DNA of 64,000 nucleotides from Apodospora peruviana (Eukaryota; Ascomycota; Sordariomycetes; Sordariales; Lasiosphaeriaceae): the NCBI GenBank assembly GCA_033439685.1, contig JAUEDM010000004.1:3596001-3660000 (forward strand). Direction: 5' to 3'. The stretch's first letter is position 1; each line of letters opens with the position of its first letter. Below are positions 34,964-46,005 of the stretch, piece by piece. A program made the position numbers and the translations under genes. The notes beneath the pieces are model-generated. The model did no database searches and was not told the DNA's origin. It was given only the letters and a program-made list of their open reading frames with translations.

Positions 34964-36612
34964 TCAAAGTCCTCCCATACAATAATTCAATTTTCCAGCT
35001 TCATCGGACATCCTGGGTATTAGTGGTCGTTTAAGCTGCTCCAGCGCCCTTGCCGACCTTTCAAGGATATCCCTCTCAATACTTCTCAGCCTCGCCACAC
35101 CCTGCAATACCGCCGGCCGGACATTGGCAGCAGCAGGTTTGTTGTTACCAGGCATAAGTTCCCTCTCTGCCTCGGCAAGTATACGAAGCTGACGCTCAAC
35201 CACAGACACCAAGGTCGCCAGCACGCGAAACTTGACGTCCCTGGCACTCCTACGTGCGTTCCAACCCGTCGAGTTCACACCCTGCTCAATAAGCATGGGC
35301 AGAATATCTATCCTGTCCGTGATCTCCAATTCGCGCCAAAACGCCCTCCACCGGTCCTTTCCTTGGTGCTGCTCCGCAGAAAGCGTGAGACCATCGTCCT
35401 CGTGAGCACCCAAGAGATACGCAAAGGGAGATGACCAACGCGGGACTTCCTTGTCCTTGTCGAACCAGAGCTCCAGCATTGGCCGTGCGTTAAGGAAGTG
35501 TAGTTTGCCGTCGAGCGACTCGGGTCGCGGGAGAGATGTCGAAAATTCTCTCCCCATCAGAGCATCGAGCGGCAGGACAAGCCTTTGGTCAGTTATCTCA
35601 AAGTCATCGTCGATGAACCCGTAGTTGAAAAGCATCTCGGCAGCCGTGTAGTCACTACTGTAGTTGATGGTGATTTCGTCGCCGCCATCGACACTGGTAT
35701 TGTTCCGAAGCAAAAGAGAAACACTCTTGCTCTTCTTGTCCTGCTGCCAGTACGCCGTGTCAATTAATCTGCTGTGGTTGACCAAATCGAGATATGGGAT
35801 CAGGGAGTCGCCCGAACGCGGCAGATCGAACGCGCGAGAGCGGAAGAGCGCGTCGACCCAGAACCAGTCGCGGACGGTAATCACGCTGGGGTTTAGCAAC
35901 GTCTCGCGCCAGTTAAGGATACCCGTTTGGTAAGCTGCTGCTTGTATGAGGGCGAATTCTCTGCGCAGGAGCTCCATCTCTGTTTCAGTGGCCGATTCCA
36001 GTGATGTGCCTTTCAAGAGGGCTCGTTCTGCGTCGGACCACATTGTGGGAACCGGTACGTCCGGTTGTTGGATGCGCATGTACTCGATCCAGGCTGCTTC
36101 GATGGCGGGACGAGGCGCACTGTGTTGGTTGTTGACTTTGTCGCTGGGTGGTGTTGATCGTATCAGAATTACTTGGAAAAGCATGAAGAGGAGCGCGAGT
36201 TGCCGCTCATCAGACTGAACGAGGGCGGTGGGTTAGCTTTCGCTCTCCATAGGGAATATGAGATGCAGATTCCAGATATACTGACCAGAACGTGCTCCGG
36301 CAAGGTAGCCAGGAGCTGACCGAATCGCGGGTTCTGGGCGGCATACCGCTCGACCCGCCATTTAGACACAATGATATCTGCCGGGATGCGTAGGAGCGGC
36401 AGTGGCGATGTCGTAGCGGTTGCAGCAGCTTCTCCTCGTCGTCGCCCGTCCGCAGGAGAAACATGGAGGCCTTCCTTCTCCGTCACGACGACCAAGCCAT
36501 TTCCCTTACCCTGAACATTGGCTGCCTCGACTCGGTAGTCCTCGTTAAGGCTGACGCCATGTCGACTGCACCATGCTGGCAGATGCTCAAGGGGAAACTC
36601 CACTTTGGTCAT
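34964..36612 (-). CDS. SET-domain protein lysine methyltransferase (SETD6/Rkm-like)
   Basis: Two exons on the minus strand, 36612-36286 and 36214-34964, giving 525 residues. The intron (GTCAGT...TTCAG) restores SDERQLALLFMLFQVILIR as the join. The N-terminus (MTKVEFPLEHLPAWCSRHGVSLN...VQGKGNGLVV) is the first part of the split SET domain. Around residues 190-290 are the motifs VRDWFWVDALFRSRAFDLP, SLIPYLDLVNHS (the L.P..D..NH AdoMet-binding motif) and ITINYSSDYTAAEMLFNYGFIDDD. The second half is a helical substrate-binding (RBCM-like) region. Such proteins methylate lysines of ribosomal or other non-histone proteins using AdoMet, and the target here is unknown. The protein length suits the class. 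It diverges from the HHE gene across about 800 bp. Confidence 0.88.
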
Positions 36613-37410
36613 TGGGGGTGGGTTTAACAGATTCCAAATCCTTGCTGCTGTTCTGGGACAGTTGGCTATTCGGACGGCTGGTAAAGGTGATGATGATGGA
36701 CAGGAGTGAAATCAATCAGACGAAGTGGGGCACGAACCGGTACTCCGGTAGCTCCAACACCAATTTCTTCGAGGCTGGATCGCGTTTGGGGCCAAACTCA
36801 AAGCAGGTGTCAACTTCTGCCAAGACAATGGAAATAAATAAAATCAATCACACTTGAGATCAGTTTTCGAAAAGCGCAGTTATATGCAAGTGATCCTACC
36901 TATTATTCAGTAGGATCTAACTTGGCGGTCCTGGTAAATGTACAGGCTCCTTTCATGGCGTGATATACAGCTGCACTGGAACAAGTTCTCCACGAGAGCT
37001 TCAATGTCTTCGCCGCGAACTGTCCTTTCATTTGGTAAAATAATCTCCACTGCATTAACATTGATAGTCGAGATGCTAAAAACGAACCCATCGTCGCAAC
37101 TTCCCCAACCGTCTTCCCCTAGTGCTTTCTCGTGTGGAACATGGAAGCCGAAAGTATTGACGTCATCGACGAATCACCATTCCATCCTTACCTAACAACG
37201 CAACTACCTCGAACAAATACCACTCGCAAACCATTTATTAATCACCTCTCACGAGTTCAGCACCTGAGAGCCTGACTTTTCCTCTGCCACTGGCAAAGCC
37301 CACCCTCAACCAAGGCCCAGTTCATTATTACGGCGGACACCACCTCGACCACACCCTCTTCCTCGGTACACCACTCTGTAATAACGACCCAAACCTGAGC
37401 AAAGCACAAA
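36613..37410. other. Divergent promoter region
   Basis: About 800 bp between the SET-domain gene (-) and the hemerythrin gene (+), presumably holding both promoters. No open frame of substance is present. Confidence 0.55.
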
Positions 37411-38232
37411 ATGTTTCGAACACGCCCTCTCGTTTCCCTTCCGCTTGGCGCTTCTTTCCGGCATCAGCTGAATGTGGCCCTCCCATTCCGCCAGCTAGCA
37501 GCAGCATCAGTCCCAACAACTACTTCACGACTCTACGCAACCACGGGCGCCTCAGCGACCACCATCTCCGAAGCCATCAAGAAGGACCACAGCGAGCTGA
37601 CGTCATACTACAATGAGATCATCAACTCAAACGACCACGACCACCAGGAGCGCTTCGGCAACCAGTTCACCTGGGAGCTGGCCCGCCACTCGGTCGCCGA
37701 AGAGCTGATTGTCTACCCGGCCTTTGAGTCACACATGGGCAAGGAAGGCCATATGATGGCCGAGGACGACCGCAAAGCGCATCATCGTGTTAGTCTTTTC
37801 CGCCTTTTTACTCCTGATTGACACATTCAGCTAATGTTCAAACAGGTCAAGGAACTCCTCAAGGAATTCCAGAACCTCAAGCCCAAGCAGGAGGACCAGT
37901 ACGTGCCCAAGCTGAAGGAGCTGTGGCAGGAGCTGGCGGCGCACATCGAGGACGAGGAGGCGAACGACTTACCCAAGCTCGAGGCGGCGCTGCAGAAGAT
38001 CGAGCAGCAAAGGGAGGGAGGAATGGGCCAGGGGATCTCGGCGTCGGAGAGCATGGCCAAGAAGTTCGGCCTGACCAAGGCGTTCGTGCCGTCGCGCAGC
38101 CACCCCAGCGCTGGGGAGAACCCCTATTTCGAGTCGGCCATGGGCATGCTGGCTGCGCCGATCGATCACATTGCGGATATCTTCAGGAAGTTCCCTGACA
38201 ACACGATCAGCCCGAACCCCTCAACTAAGTAA
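37411..38232 (+). CDS. Mitochondrial hemerythrin HHE cation-binding domain protein
   Basis: Two exons, 37411-37788 and 37846-38232, giving 254 residues. The first 45 residues are rich in Arg, Ser and Leu without acidic residues (MFRTRPLVSLPLGASFRHQ..., with SRLYATTG near 45), a good mitochondrial presequence. The four-helix HHE domain spans about 52-180: ISEAIKKDHSEL, QFTWELARHSVAEELIVYPAFESHM, DDRKAHHRVKELL, and LAAHIEDEEANDLPKLE. The His and Glu residues of these segments form the di-iron site of the family. The remaining 70 residues are helical, ending in PNPSTK. HHE proteins bind iron or oxygen species or take part in nitrosative and iron stress, and the exact role here is not visible. 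The Neurospora and Aspergillus relatives I recall have similar length and one intron. Confidence 0.9.
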
Positions 38233-39438
38233 ATTTGTCAGGTATGGGGTAGCAGATGCCGTGGTGTGCTCGGGAGATAAGTTCTTTTGGCGTTTGGCAT
38301 GGTAAAGGTCTGGACATTGATTATCTAATGGAATGTGTAGTTTAATCCACGAATATGGAGCAAAAGGATTTCAACCTGGCTTCCTTGCAGTGATCACGCC
38401 AGACGAGAATCTGCTCCCAAGTTTCCCTGTCTGATATGCAACATGCCACCACGACGACTCGGAAGCGGGTAGTCTCAACTAAACTGGCCCGGGTTCCAAA
38501 GTGGGCCGAAAGCTGGAGATAGCAGATGTTTTAAGACGGTGACACTGCAGCATCTATTTGTCATATCAAGTGCGAGGAGTCTATTACAACACAAAATACA
38601 GTTTCCTCCGTTCTACCCTTTTCACTACAGCAGCACAATAACTCTTCATTCCCGATTCATTTGGTTGGTTGAACGGTCACCACTGTTCAGGAGCCCATGT
38701 AGCTTAAAAAGTGCAATGGTGGTTGAATCATAATCGTTCCAGTGACCAACTGTACCGGCTAATTCGACTTCGTACGTCACGTTGCCTTGCGTTTCATTTT
38801 AATGCAACTCCAAAGGAGACTAATGTACCCCAGGATTCAAAGTCCAATCGCTTGCAGTTTTGCGGGGAGGACATGCCGGAAGGGTTTGCCGTGTCTACAG
38901 GTCCCCATTCGGCAGTAACTGACAGACCCGTCTTGTGGTTTCAACTGGTAGAGTGGTGTATTATAACTTCAGTGGCTGCTGATCGAGTGGGAGCGCAGAT
39001 CCTGGAGGAGAAACGGTCATGCGGATCTAGGGCTGCGGAGATTTTATATTAATTTGCAGTCTTCTATAATTGGGGGCGTGATGTGATGAGAACTTGGGGG
39101 TTTGGAGTTGCTCGGGAGGTGGATAGATGGATGGACAACTGGGTAGGTATAAGATGGACGGATATCATAAGTCGGCCGGAGGTAATAATAGCATGAGAAT
39201 AATGAGGGCAACGTAAGCTTTTCGTTTCGTGGCCGCCGTCCACTTACCGATAGGTTCCCCTTTTTTGTTGCCCAAATACGGGGTTTGGAGTTGCAACCTC
39301 TTCGAATCAGCGAACTCCCCATCGCAAACGGAAGAGCTCAGCTGTTCTGCCTCCAGTCCCTAGGCAGGCGGGTGTGGCAACAGGAGTAGTAGAACAGGGC
39401 CGTATGGCGGGAGACTACCGCCTATTTCCTCCCCAAAC
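38233..39438. other. Intergenic region
   Basis: About 1.2 kb between two genes on the plus strand. Only small domain-less frames are present, and no RNA gene or repeat is seen. Confidence 0.5.
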
Positions 39439-40785
39439 ATGGCATCTCCCCGTCTCCTCATCTTTTCCTTTCTCGTCCTTTTCCATCTTCCCATCCCGTC
39501 CACGGCATCTCCCACAACTCTCCAAGCCCTCAAACAACTCATCCAAAATGCCGACCAAGCCTCCACCGCCGACTTCCCCCTTCCACCGTCCCAAGACCCA
39601 TGGTACCGCGGCCCCGACGGTCTCGAGCTCGAGCAGGCCGACCCGGGGCACGTCTTCAAGATCCGCGCCGCGCCTCTACTCAACATGACCGTCGCCAATG
39701 CCATGACGGCTTACCAGATTCTGTATCGCTCGACCGACAGCGAGTACAACCCCTCGTGGGACGTCACCACGCTATTCATCCCGTGGTGGCAGTACCGCTG
39801 CAGCGCGAGTACCCCAACCCTCTGCGCGCACGCGCTCCTGTCCTACCAGCTACCGTACGACACGTGCAACGTCGATGCCAGCCCGTCGTTTGGTCTGCAC
39901 GTCGGCGAGCCGTACGGCGAGATCTCCGACGCGCTCAGTCTGGGTTGGTTCGTCAGCGTGCCCGACTACGAAGGCCCGCTAGCCAGCTACGCGGCCGGCG
40001 TCCAGGCGGGCCACGCGACGCTGGACGGTGTCCGCGCAGTCCTTCAGGTCGCCGGCGTGTTCGGTTTGCGCATGGACACGACCAAGGTCGCGCTATGGGG
40101 GTACAGCGGCGGCGCACTGGCGTCGGAGTGGGCGGCCGAGCTGGCGGTGCAGTACGCCCCCAAGCTAAAAATCGCGGGCATCGCGCTCGGCGGGCTCACG
40201 CCCAACGTGACCTCGGTGACGGGGTACATCAACGGCCGCGAGTGCGCGGGTCTGATACCCGCCGGACTTCTAGGTATCGCGACGCAGCACCCGGACGCGT
40301 ACAGCTGGATCGTCGGGAGACTCAAACCGGCGTCCGCGGCGACGTTTTTGAGCGTAAGACAGATGACGGCCGCGCAGGCGATCGCGCAGTTCCGCTACCA
40401 AAACATTTACGACTATTTTGTCGGCGGGTATGCGGATATTCATGAGCCGAAGGTGGTGCAACACATGTACAACGTGGACGGGTACATGGGGTACCACGGT
40501 GTGCCGCGGATGCCGGTGTTTATATACAAGGCTGTCAACGATGAGCTGAGCGATGTTGCTGACACGGATGCGTTAGTGGACAGGTTTTGCGGCGTGGGCG
40601 CGAATATTCTGTATCATCGGAACCTGGCGGGGAACCACAACCAGGAGCTGGTTAACGGGCGGCAGAGGGCGTTTGCGTGGCTGACGAGCATACTGGATGG
40701 GAGTTATAGCGACGCGTATGCGGCGATGGGTTGTACTGTGGTCAATGTTACGTATAACCTCGCGCCATACGTGGGATGGTGGTGA
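39439..40785 (+). CDS. Secretory lipase (LIP family)
   Basis: A single exon of 448 residues. A signal peptide (MASPRLLIFSFLVLFHLPIPSTAS) suggests secretion. The mature part matches the fungal secretory-lipase family: QDPWYRGPDGLE, GHVFKIR, YQILYRSTDSEYNPSWDVTTLFIPWW, SYQLPYDTCNVDASPSFGLH, GWFVSVPDYEGPLASYAAGVQAGHATLDGVRAV, and the nucleophile elbow WGYSGGALASEW, whose Ser is catalytic. Asp and His come from the C-terminal third (DELSDVADTDALVDRF and NLAGNHNQEL). Several Cys pairs and N-glycosylation sequons are present. Family members hydrolyse triacylglycerols or esters outside the cell. The presence of one intact elbow and full length suggests an active enzyme. Confidence 0.92.
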   Translation: MASPRLLIFSFLVLFHLPIPSTASPTTLQALKQLIQNADQASTADFPLPPSQDPWYRGPDGLELEQADPGHVFKIRAAPLLNMTVANAMTAYQILYRSTDSEYNPSWDVTTLFIPWWQYRCSASTPTLCAHALLSYQLPYDTCNVDASPSFGLHVGEPYGEISDALSLGWFVSVPDYEGPLASYAAGVQAGHATLDGVRAVLQVAGVFGLRMDTTKVALWGYSGGALASEWAAELAVQYAPKLKIAGIALGGLTPNVTSVTGYINGRECAGLIPAGLLGIATQHPDAYSWIVGRLKPASAATFLSVRQMTAAQAIAQFRYQNIYDYFVGGYADIHEPKVVQHMYNVDGYMGYHGVPRMPVFIYKAVNDELSDVADTDALVDRFCGVGANILYHRNLAGNHNQELVNGRQRAFAWLTSILDGSYSDAYAAMGCTVVNVTYNLAPYVGWW

Positions 40786-40852
40786 AGAATGTTGACTGGT
40801 TGTTGTTTTTGGAGGATAAGTCAAGCTCTTGGGCGCCCGCCGCGTGGAACTC

Positions 40853-40872
40853 GGGTTAGGGGTTAGGGTTAG
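40853..40872. repeat. Interstitial telomere-like repeat
   Basis: Three adjacent TTAGGG-type units (one with an extra G) just downstream of the lipase gene. TTAGGG is the telomere unit of most filamentous ascomycetes. Confidence 0.75.
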
Positions 40873-41066
40873 AAGTTCGAGTATGAGACGGAAGATCAGC
40901 CTGAGACAGGGCATTGGATGGACACCTCAGGCACAACTGCATGGCAGCACGTGAAGACAGGGGTTTGACGACTAGGCTTCAACGGCAAACTCCTAACTTG
41001 ACGACATCATCACACACCTTCACACATATACGTAGGGTATCCACATTCAATAGTCAGCCCAGAGTT

Positions 41067-41798
41067 ATGGCGGTTAATTTCCTTAGACTACCGGGCGAAA
41101 TCCGAAACGTTATTTACGAGAGTCTTCTTGTGCCCAGGGACCCCAACATCGTCGTGATGATGCGAATCCGTCCACTTGGCCAGGCTCTTATGGGGTATTT
41201 CACGCTCAACCGCACGAGGCTGCCCAGGTGGTTTCCACCTCCTCGCGAGAGGTTTCCAGAATTTACCCCGAACCTTCTTTTGGTCGATAGGAGAGTCCAC
41301 AGCGAGGCGAGCTCCGTCCTTTATGGAATGAACAATTTCAGATTCTACCGGCATGATTTCCACTACGGCAACGAAGATGCGATCTCTGCTTTGCTAGAGA
41401 GCCTCGGTCCTCGAAATTCGTCTTTGATACGCTCTGTTACTCTCTACCTCCCACTTGAGCCCTATGGAGGAATTTCATCATTACCTATATTTGCCGCACC
41501 GTATCCCGGTCCGCTAATCTCGGCTTTCCAGGAGAGGTTTACGTCTCTCCAACGGATAGAGGTACGCGCAACACAATCAGAGTTAAATCGTTTCGCGCTG
41601 AGCATCGCTGCAGACCCGTTCGGCTTGCAGGGTATGATGGCTCGCGCACGCGATCAACTCAGGTCGATACCGTCGGTGACCCGGATTGGCTTCCACACCG
41701 ACCGACCGCCTGACACAGACGAGGCAGAGAAAATGCAGGTACTGCTGGAGAGCTGGGGGTCGACACTTTGGCATACGTTGGAGTCGGACCTGAAATGA
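41067..41798 (+). CDS. 2EXR/F-box-like domain protein
   Basis: A single exon of 243 residues from MAVNFLRLPGEIRNVIYESLL. The open frame extends 51 codons upstream, but the LPxEIRNxIYE motif normally lies close to the N-terminus, so the internal Met at 41067 is chosen. This motif, then FTPNLLLVDRRVHSEASSVLYGMNNFRFY about 65 residues later, is the signature of the large fungal 2EXR/F-box-like group. The rest is helical with RSVTLYLPLE. No second domain is visible. Such proteins are numerous in Pezizomycotina and their targets are largely unknown. A role as a substrate adaptor for ubiquitin ligase is only an analogy. Confidence 0.72.
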   Translation: MAVNFLRLPGEIRNVIYESLLVPRDPNIVVMMRIRPLGQALMGYFTLNRTRLPRWFPPPRERFPEFTPNLLLVDRRVHSEASSVLYGMNNFRFYRHDFHYGNEDAISALLESLGPRNSSLIRSVTLYLPLEPYGGISSLPIFAAPYPGPLISAFQERFTSLQRIEVRATQSELNRFALSIAADPFGLQGMMARARDQLRSIPSVTRIGFHTDRPPDTDEAEKMQVLLESWGSTLWHTLESDLK

Positions 41799-42200
41799 GA
41801 CCAATCATTTTGGAGCAGGGGTTGCGGCCGGACAGAGTTCAGGGGTTGGCCCTCGTCAAAGTCATCCGAACCGTCCCAGCTTCCGCCTCCAGGAAGACCT
41901 AAAAGTACAGGCAGAAACAAACCCTTTTCCTTTCCTTTCCATTTATCTCTGCTGGACTCTCTCCTCTATTGACCCCACCGCCTATGTGCCCACCTACCTA
42001 GGTACATACTGGCGGTCTACCAAGCTGTGTTTACTTCTTTCTCCGGTCCTGCAACCCATTCTCAGATCTGAACTGGATTTTCTCGTCGGTCGTCAGCTTT
42101 TACTTCACCCTACAATCCTAGAAACGCAGTCTACATCCCACTTTCTCGTCACCAACTGTCGGTGCGCAAATACACATTCTCTCGTCTCCCGGATCACAAC
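41799..42200. other. Intergenic region
   Basis: About 400 bp, with CT-rich leader-like sequence in the second half (CTTTCCTTTCC, CTTTCTCGTC). It probably contains the promoter of the next gene. Confidence 0.5.
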
Positions 42201-44029
42201 ATGGATGCCCCGGACCAGAAAAGGGCGTTGACTGCGCCCCCGACTATGGCTATACTTCCGGCGTCATTGTCAACGGAAGTTCAAACCAGAGATCAATCGC
42301 AGCAGTCTGGAATCAAGCGAAAGAGACCGCTTGACGATAATGTCGGCCGCGCTGACAACCACCCCGCCGCTGAAGGCACTGTTCTCCTGCCCACTATCGA
42401 CAATGACCGCGAAGGTGATAAACTTCCCTTCTGTCAGCGGTCTCGGTTTGGCACTGGATAGCCTCCAGATGCCCGAGCGCCTATCTTCTGCCCTTGACGC
42501 AGACGCAGTCACGATTCCCGCAGCCGTCCAACGTACACGAGCTTGGGGCCGCATAAGTCTCCTGCGTTTCCTAGACTCGGACGAAAACACGTTCATCAAG
42601 AGCTTCTCTAATCCAAAAATCGAGTTCGACGAAATATGCACTCTCGAAGACGAGTGCCGCCTCATGGAGGAGTGGGAGACCGACACTATCAAGTCAACTT
42701 GGGCGGCCAACATAGCTATCCCTACGATGGCAACACTTTGGCAGGATACATACCGTTTCCTGGACTGTTCCCCATTCCATATCTTGAATTCCGATTTCCA
42801 TCTCGGCTTCCAGATTGACGACCACGCCGTCATGGCAGAGTTCCTTCAGGCGCTGAACAAGATTGCCCTCCACCCGTTCTTCAAAGGCAGCAAGGAATTG
42901 ATGACGGCCGCCATCCAGTATGCTTCCATCTGCCGATTTAACGACACCAGACGTTGGGACCTTGGAAAGCTGTCACTGCCTATGGATCACCGTGCGTTTG
43001 CCAACCTGTTCTGCCAGGCCATGTCACTGCCGCTAAACAAGGGAGTGCCGCTGCCGCGTGTCCACCGCGACATCCGCTTGAACATGCTCCTCCCGGAGGA
43101 TGGCGAGCCGGCGCTGAGCAGTTTGTTCATCTCCATCGAAACCGTAGCCTGGAATAAGCATAAGACGGCCTTGAAGGGAGAATACGGAGACTTTAGCTAC
43201 ACGGTCGCTCCGCAGGATCTCCACAACGTTCTTGCTGCACTCGACGGACTATCAAACTTCGGCGTCCCCGTCTATCGATCTGCGCATGTTCTTGCAGCAT
43301 GGGCGTCGATCAACCATCCACAGATAGGTCATCCTCGTGGAGAAGATCTTCGGGAGCATGTCGAAACACAGGGGAAGGGACAGACAAGGAAAGCCGCCAA
43401 GGCGGCCAAGACGGATCAAGCGGAAAAGGCTCGCCTTCTCCCGGATGGTGCCGGCCAGCAGCCGCAGCAGCCCCAACAGACTTCCGATCACCACACGTCG
43501 CCGATGAAGCAATTCACTACACCAGAACCATCCTCGGCCACTTCAGTTACTACGACTTTGCATACAGCAGCTGCCATCAACAACACCCTCGCCCAGATGC
43601 TCGCAGAGCGCCATCCTGTGCTCGGCTTTGGCCGTGCTCAGACTTTCCGGCGGGCTATGATTCCGATGTGGGGACATGCTCGATGTCTTCGCGCCTCCCG
43701 TTACCAAGGCCAAAGGCAAAGCTACCGCTCGCAAGGGTGCTAATGTCTTTGCGGTTGCTCAATATACCAGTGCGCTTAGAGACGGTTCCTCTCCGGCTAC
43801 CACCCCGGTGGCCGCTCACCCTCCGAAGCTGAATTCCCCCGTGACCGCTTCGGGCTTGAGCAAGTCTGCCTCCTCCCAGGCACAGCCTTCTTCTTCTACT
43901 GCTGCTGTTGTGATGCCGAGCAGCAACTTGAACCCGTCTGCATCGAGTGGAGGCGGCAGATACGTCATTCCTGCTAAGCGCATCAAGAAGGAGCCGAGGG
44001 CGATTGACTTGGCGGGAGAAGGGTTTTGA
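42201..44029 (+). CDS. Hypothetical protein, gene structure unresolved
   Basis: The core is an open frame at 42331-43743 (470 codons) whose middle part looks genuinely coding: RISLLRFLDSDENTFIKSF, LQALNKIALHPFFKGSKELMTAAIQYASICRF, LRLNMLLPEDG-like, and YTVAPQDLHNVLAALDGLSNFGVPVYRSAHVLAAWA. I do not recognise a domain. A different frame from ATG 42201 encodes a credible N-terminus with a basic patch (GIKRKRPLDDN) and could join the core frame through an intron from 42342 to 42468 (phase 0, weak donor GTCGGC). At the 3' end a third frame (about 43676-44029) encodes a Ser/Pro/Ala-rich tail with a KRIKKEPR patch and stops at 44027-44029. Joining it needs an intron near 43618-43716 or a frameshift. 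Nuclear localisation signals at both ends hint at a nuclear protein. Boundaries are tentative. Confidence 0.5.
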
Positions 44030-44128
44030 GCGACAGAAATTAAGGCAATTATATATGGGACAGTGCTGTATTATAAAGAGTAGCAGATGAGGTTTGAGCT
44101 CAGATTAATTAGATTATTGTATCAAGTA

Positions 44129-44169
44129 AGCCAATGGGGGCACTTGTGGCTTGAGTGGCTTGCGGATCA
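44129..44169 (+). repeat. Left terminal inverted repeat of pogo element
   Basis: Begins AGCCAATGGGGGCACTTG directly after the TA at 44127-44128. It is complementary to 45963-46003 at 39 of 41 positions. Confidence 0.92.
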
Positions 44170-44225
44170 GAGAACAGGGGGGGTGTAAGTGAGAGACCCC
44201 CTTTTTGAAACAATCTATTTTAGGC

Positions 44226-45840
44226 TGTAATTAACTAATTACAATGCAACTTTCTGTCTCATCTACTAAATCGGACTCGCCCTCTTCAATGAAACTATTG
44301 TCGTCGTCGTCAGCCTCCCCCCTTGTCCGCTGGACCACCGTAATGCTAGCAAACTTCTTTTTCGGACGGATCTAGACCTTCCTCCTTTTCTTATGCTCCA
44401 AATCCCACAGACGGGCTTTGAGGGCCTGATTTTCTCTATCAAGAATCGCCAAGTGTAGATCTTTTCCATCAAAAGCTTTGACAAGCTTTTTGAAAAAAGC
44501 CCTTTGCATTCTATCCCCGTTGTTGTGAATGTTTAGTTGAGCCAAAGCCTCTGTCAACTCTATGGCCTTACATGAGTCTTCCAGAGGCCGTCGTCGTCTT
44601 GAACTTTGAAAGGGAGTAGCCAAGGAAAGAGTTTTCTTTGCAGGGCGGTTTTAGTCGGAATAGACCGCTTATTACTGTTTTCTAACAGTAAGGGACTTGA
44701 CAGTGGTTTGATCTTGTTGAGTGGCCACAATCCGGCTGCCCGCCAACCTCCTGGGCAGTCTGATGGCCGTAACCCTTCCTTTCGAGCCTTGTACATACAA
44801 GACAACAACATCCTTTTGCCCATAATAGTCTCATCGCTGTAAAACACAGCATTACTGACATAAGCCCGGTAGTGTTGTTTGACGGACGAAAAGCATCCCA
44901 AATCGAGAGGCTGTACAACGTGGGAGCTGTGAGGAGGTAGGTAAATTAGGTAGATGTTGGTCAAGGAAGCAGGAAAGCATGTAGTCGTCCGTTACGTGGC
45001 TGTGATGGCCGTCCAGAATAAGAAGCCGGTAGTCCTTCGGATCAGCTGGTGCAGTCAGGGGTATAAAGATCTCCTGCAGCCATTTGAGGCCTGTTTCGTC
45101 GTCTGTCCAGCCATTTTTTTGTTGCGTGGGTCTTCCAAAGACGGAAATCGTTAAGATGACGAGAAATCCACTGCTCCTGGACCGCTTTCCCCTTGAAAAT
45201 AAGAAGGGGAGGTAAGCTTTCCCCCTCAGCCCAGATACACTCCACAAAAGTGGTCCAGGTACGAGAGCCAGGTTGTTTTTTAACCACTGCTTTGTATGCT
45301 GAGTCTCCCAAGACGATGTCGTTAACCCCATGGCCTTCCATGGTCTCCATTTCATCCTTGTTGTACCGGTATTCGGCTTGATCTTCTGGACGATAAGAAG
45401 CTGGAACATCTTGAACCATTCCTCGATTATATCCTTTGTGGCGCCGTTAAACCGCGCCGAATCGACCCGTTTAGCCCGCAGGCTCCCCACAGACTTATTC
45501 CTCCAAAGTAAACCCTGGATCCATTGCTTTCCAAGTGGCCGTTCATCCCCCTTGATACGGAGGAGATGCGTAGCAATAGTCATGAGCTGCGAGTGGGTAA
45601 TCGGAACCCCTAGGGCTTGTTGATTCTTGATCCAATCGGCTAGTCTTTCTTCCTGGAAGGGGGACAAACGTCGAAAATGAATAAAGGTTTCATTTCTAGG
45701 CTTGGTCTTCTCCAATCGGTTTCTCAAAGTCGAGTACGGAATTCCATACTTTTCCCCAGTGGCGCGGATCTCCCCGGACTTCGAGCAAGATCAATAGCTT
45801 CAAGAAGGTCGGATTCAAAATACTGTCATTTAGAAGGCAT
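44226..45840 (-). pseudogene. Pogo-type DDE transposase, frameshifted
   Basis: Reading from 45840 on the minus strand: a start MPSK followed at once by an in-frame TGA, a psq-type helix-turn-helix (SDLLEAIDLA, then ATGEKYGIPYSTLRNRLEK after a frameshift near 45775), a CENP-B-type second DNA-binding domain (LSPFQEERLADWIKNQQALGVPITHSQL...GKQWIQGLLWRN), then the DDE catalytic core. The core Asp residues are visible as NKDEM, LLILDGHHSHVT and PPHSSHVVQPLDLGCF, but they lie in three different frames (shifts near 45370, 45130 and 44900). The tail DREN-QALKARLWDLEHKKRRKV ends at a TAG, where relatives would continue with charged sequence, still readable to about 44226. At least four lesions make it non-functional. 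I describe the lesions only and give no repaired version. Confidence 0.85.
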
Positions 45841-45962
45841 TATTTATCAGTTTTGAATACAGGATTGAAATCAGCTTTTAAATTGATGTTGTTTGACGAA
45901 GTTGTGTGCAAAAGAAAATGGGGTGTTCTGGCGGTGAAGTGGTCCGAAAGCGGATGATGGAA

Positions 45963-46003
45963 TGATCCGCAAGCCACTCAAGCAACAAGTGCCCCCCTTG
46001 GCT
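45963..46003 (-). repeat. Right terminal inverted repeat of pogo element
   Basis: Reverse complement of the left repeat with two mismatches, followed by the TA at 46004-46005. Confidence 0.92.
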
Positions 46004-46005
46004 TA

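Larger units (their letters stand above)
44129..46003 (-). mobile_element. Tc1/mariner pogo (Fot1-type) DNA transposon, inactivated
   Basis: An 1875-bp element bounded by 41-bp terminal inverted repeats (44129-44169 and 45963-46003) that differ at only two positions. A TA dinucleotide flanks each side (44127-44128 and 46004-46005), the target duplication of this superfamily. It contains one transposase relic on the minus strand and about 120-250 bp of internal untranslated sequence at each end. The ends look recently mobile, but the transposase is broken. Nearest neighbours are the unresolved hypothetical gene and a secreted hydrolase, and neither is interrupted by it. Confidence 0.9.
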
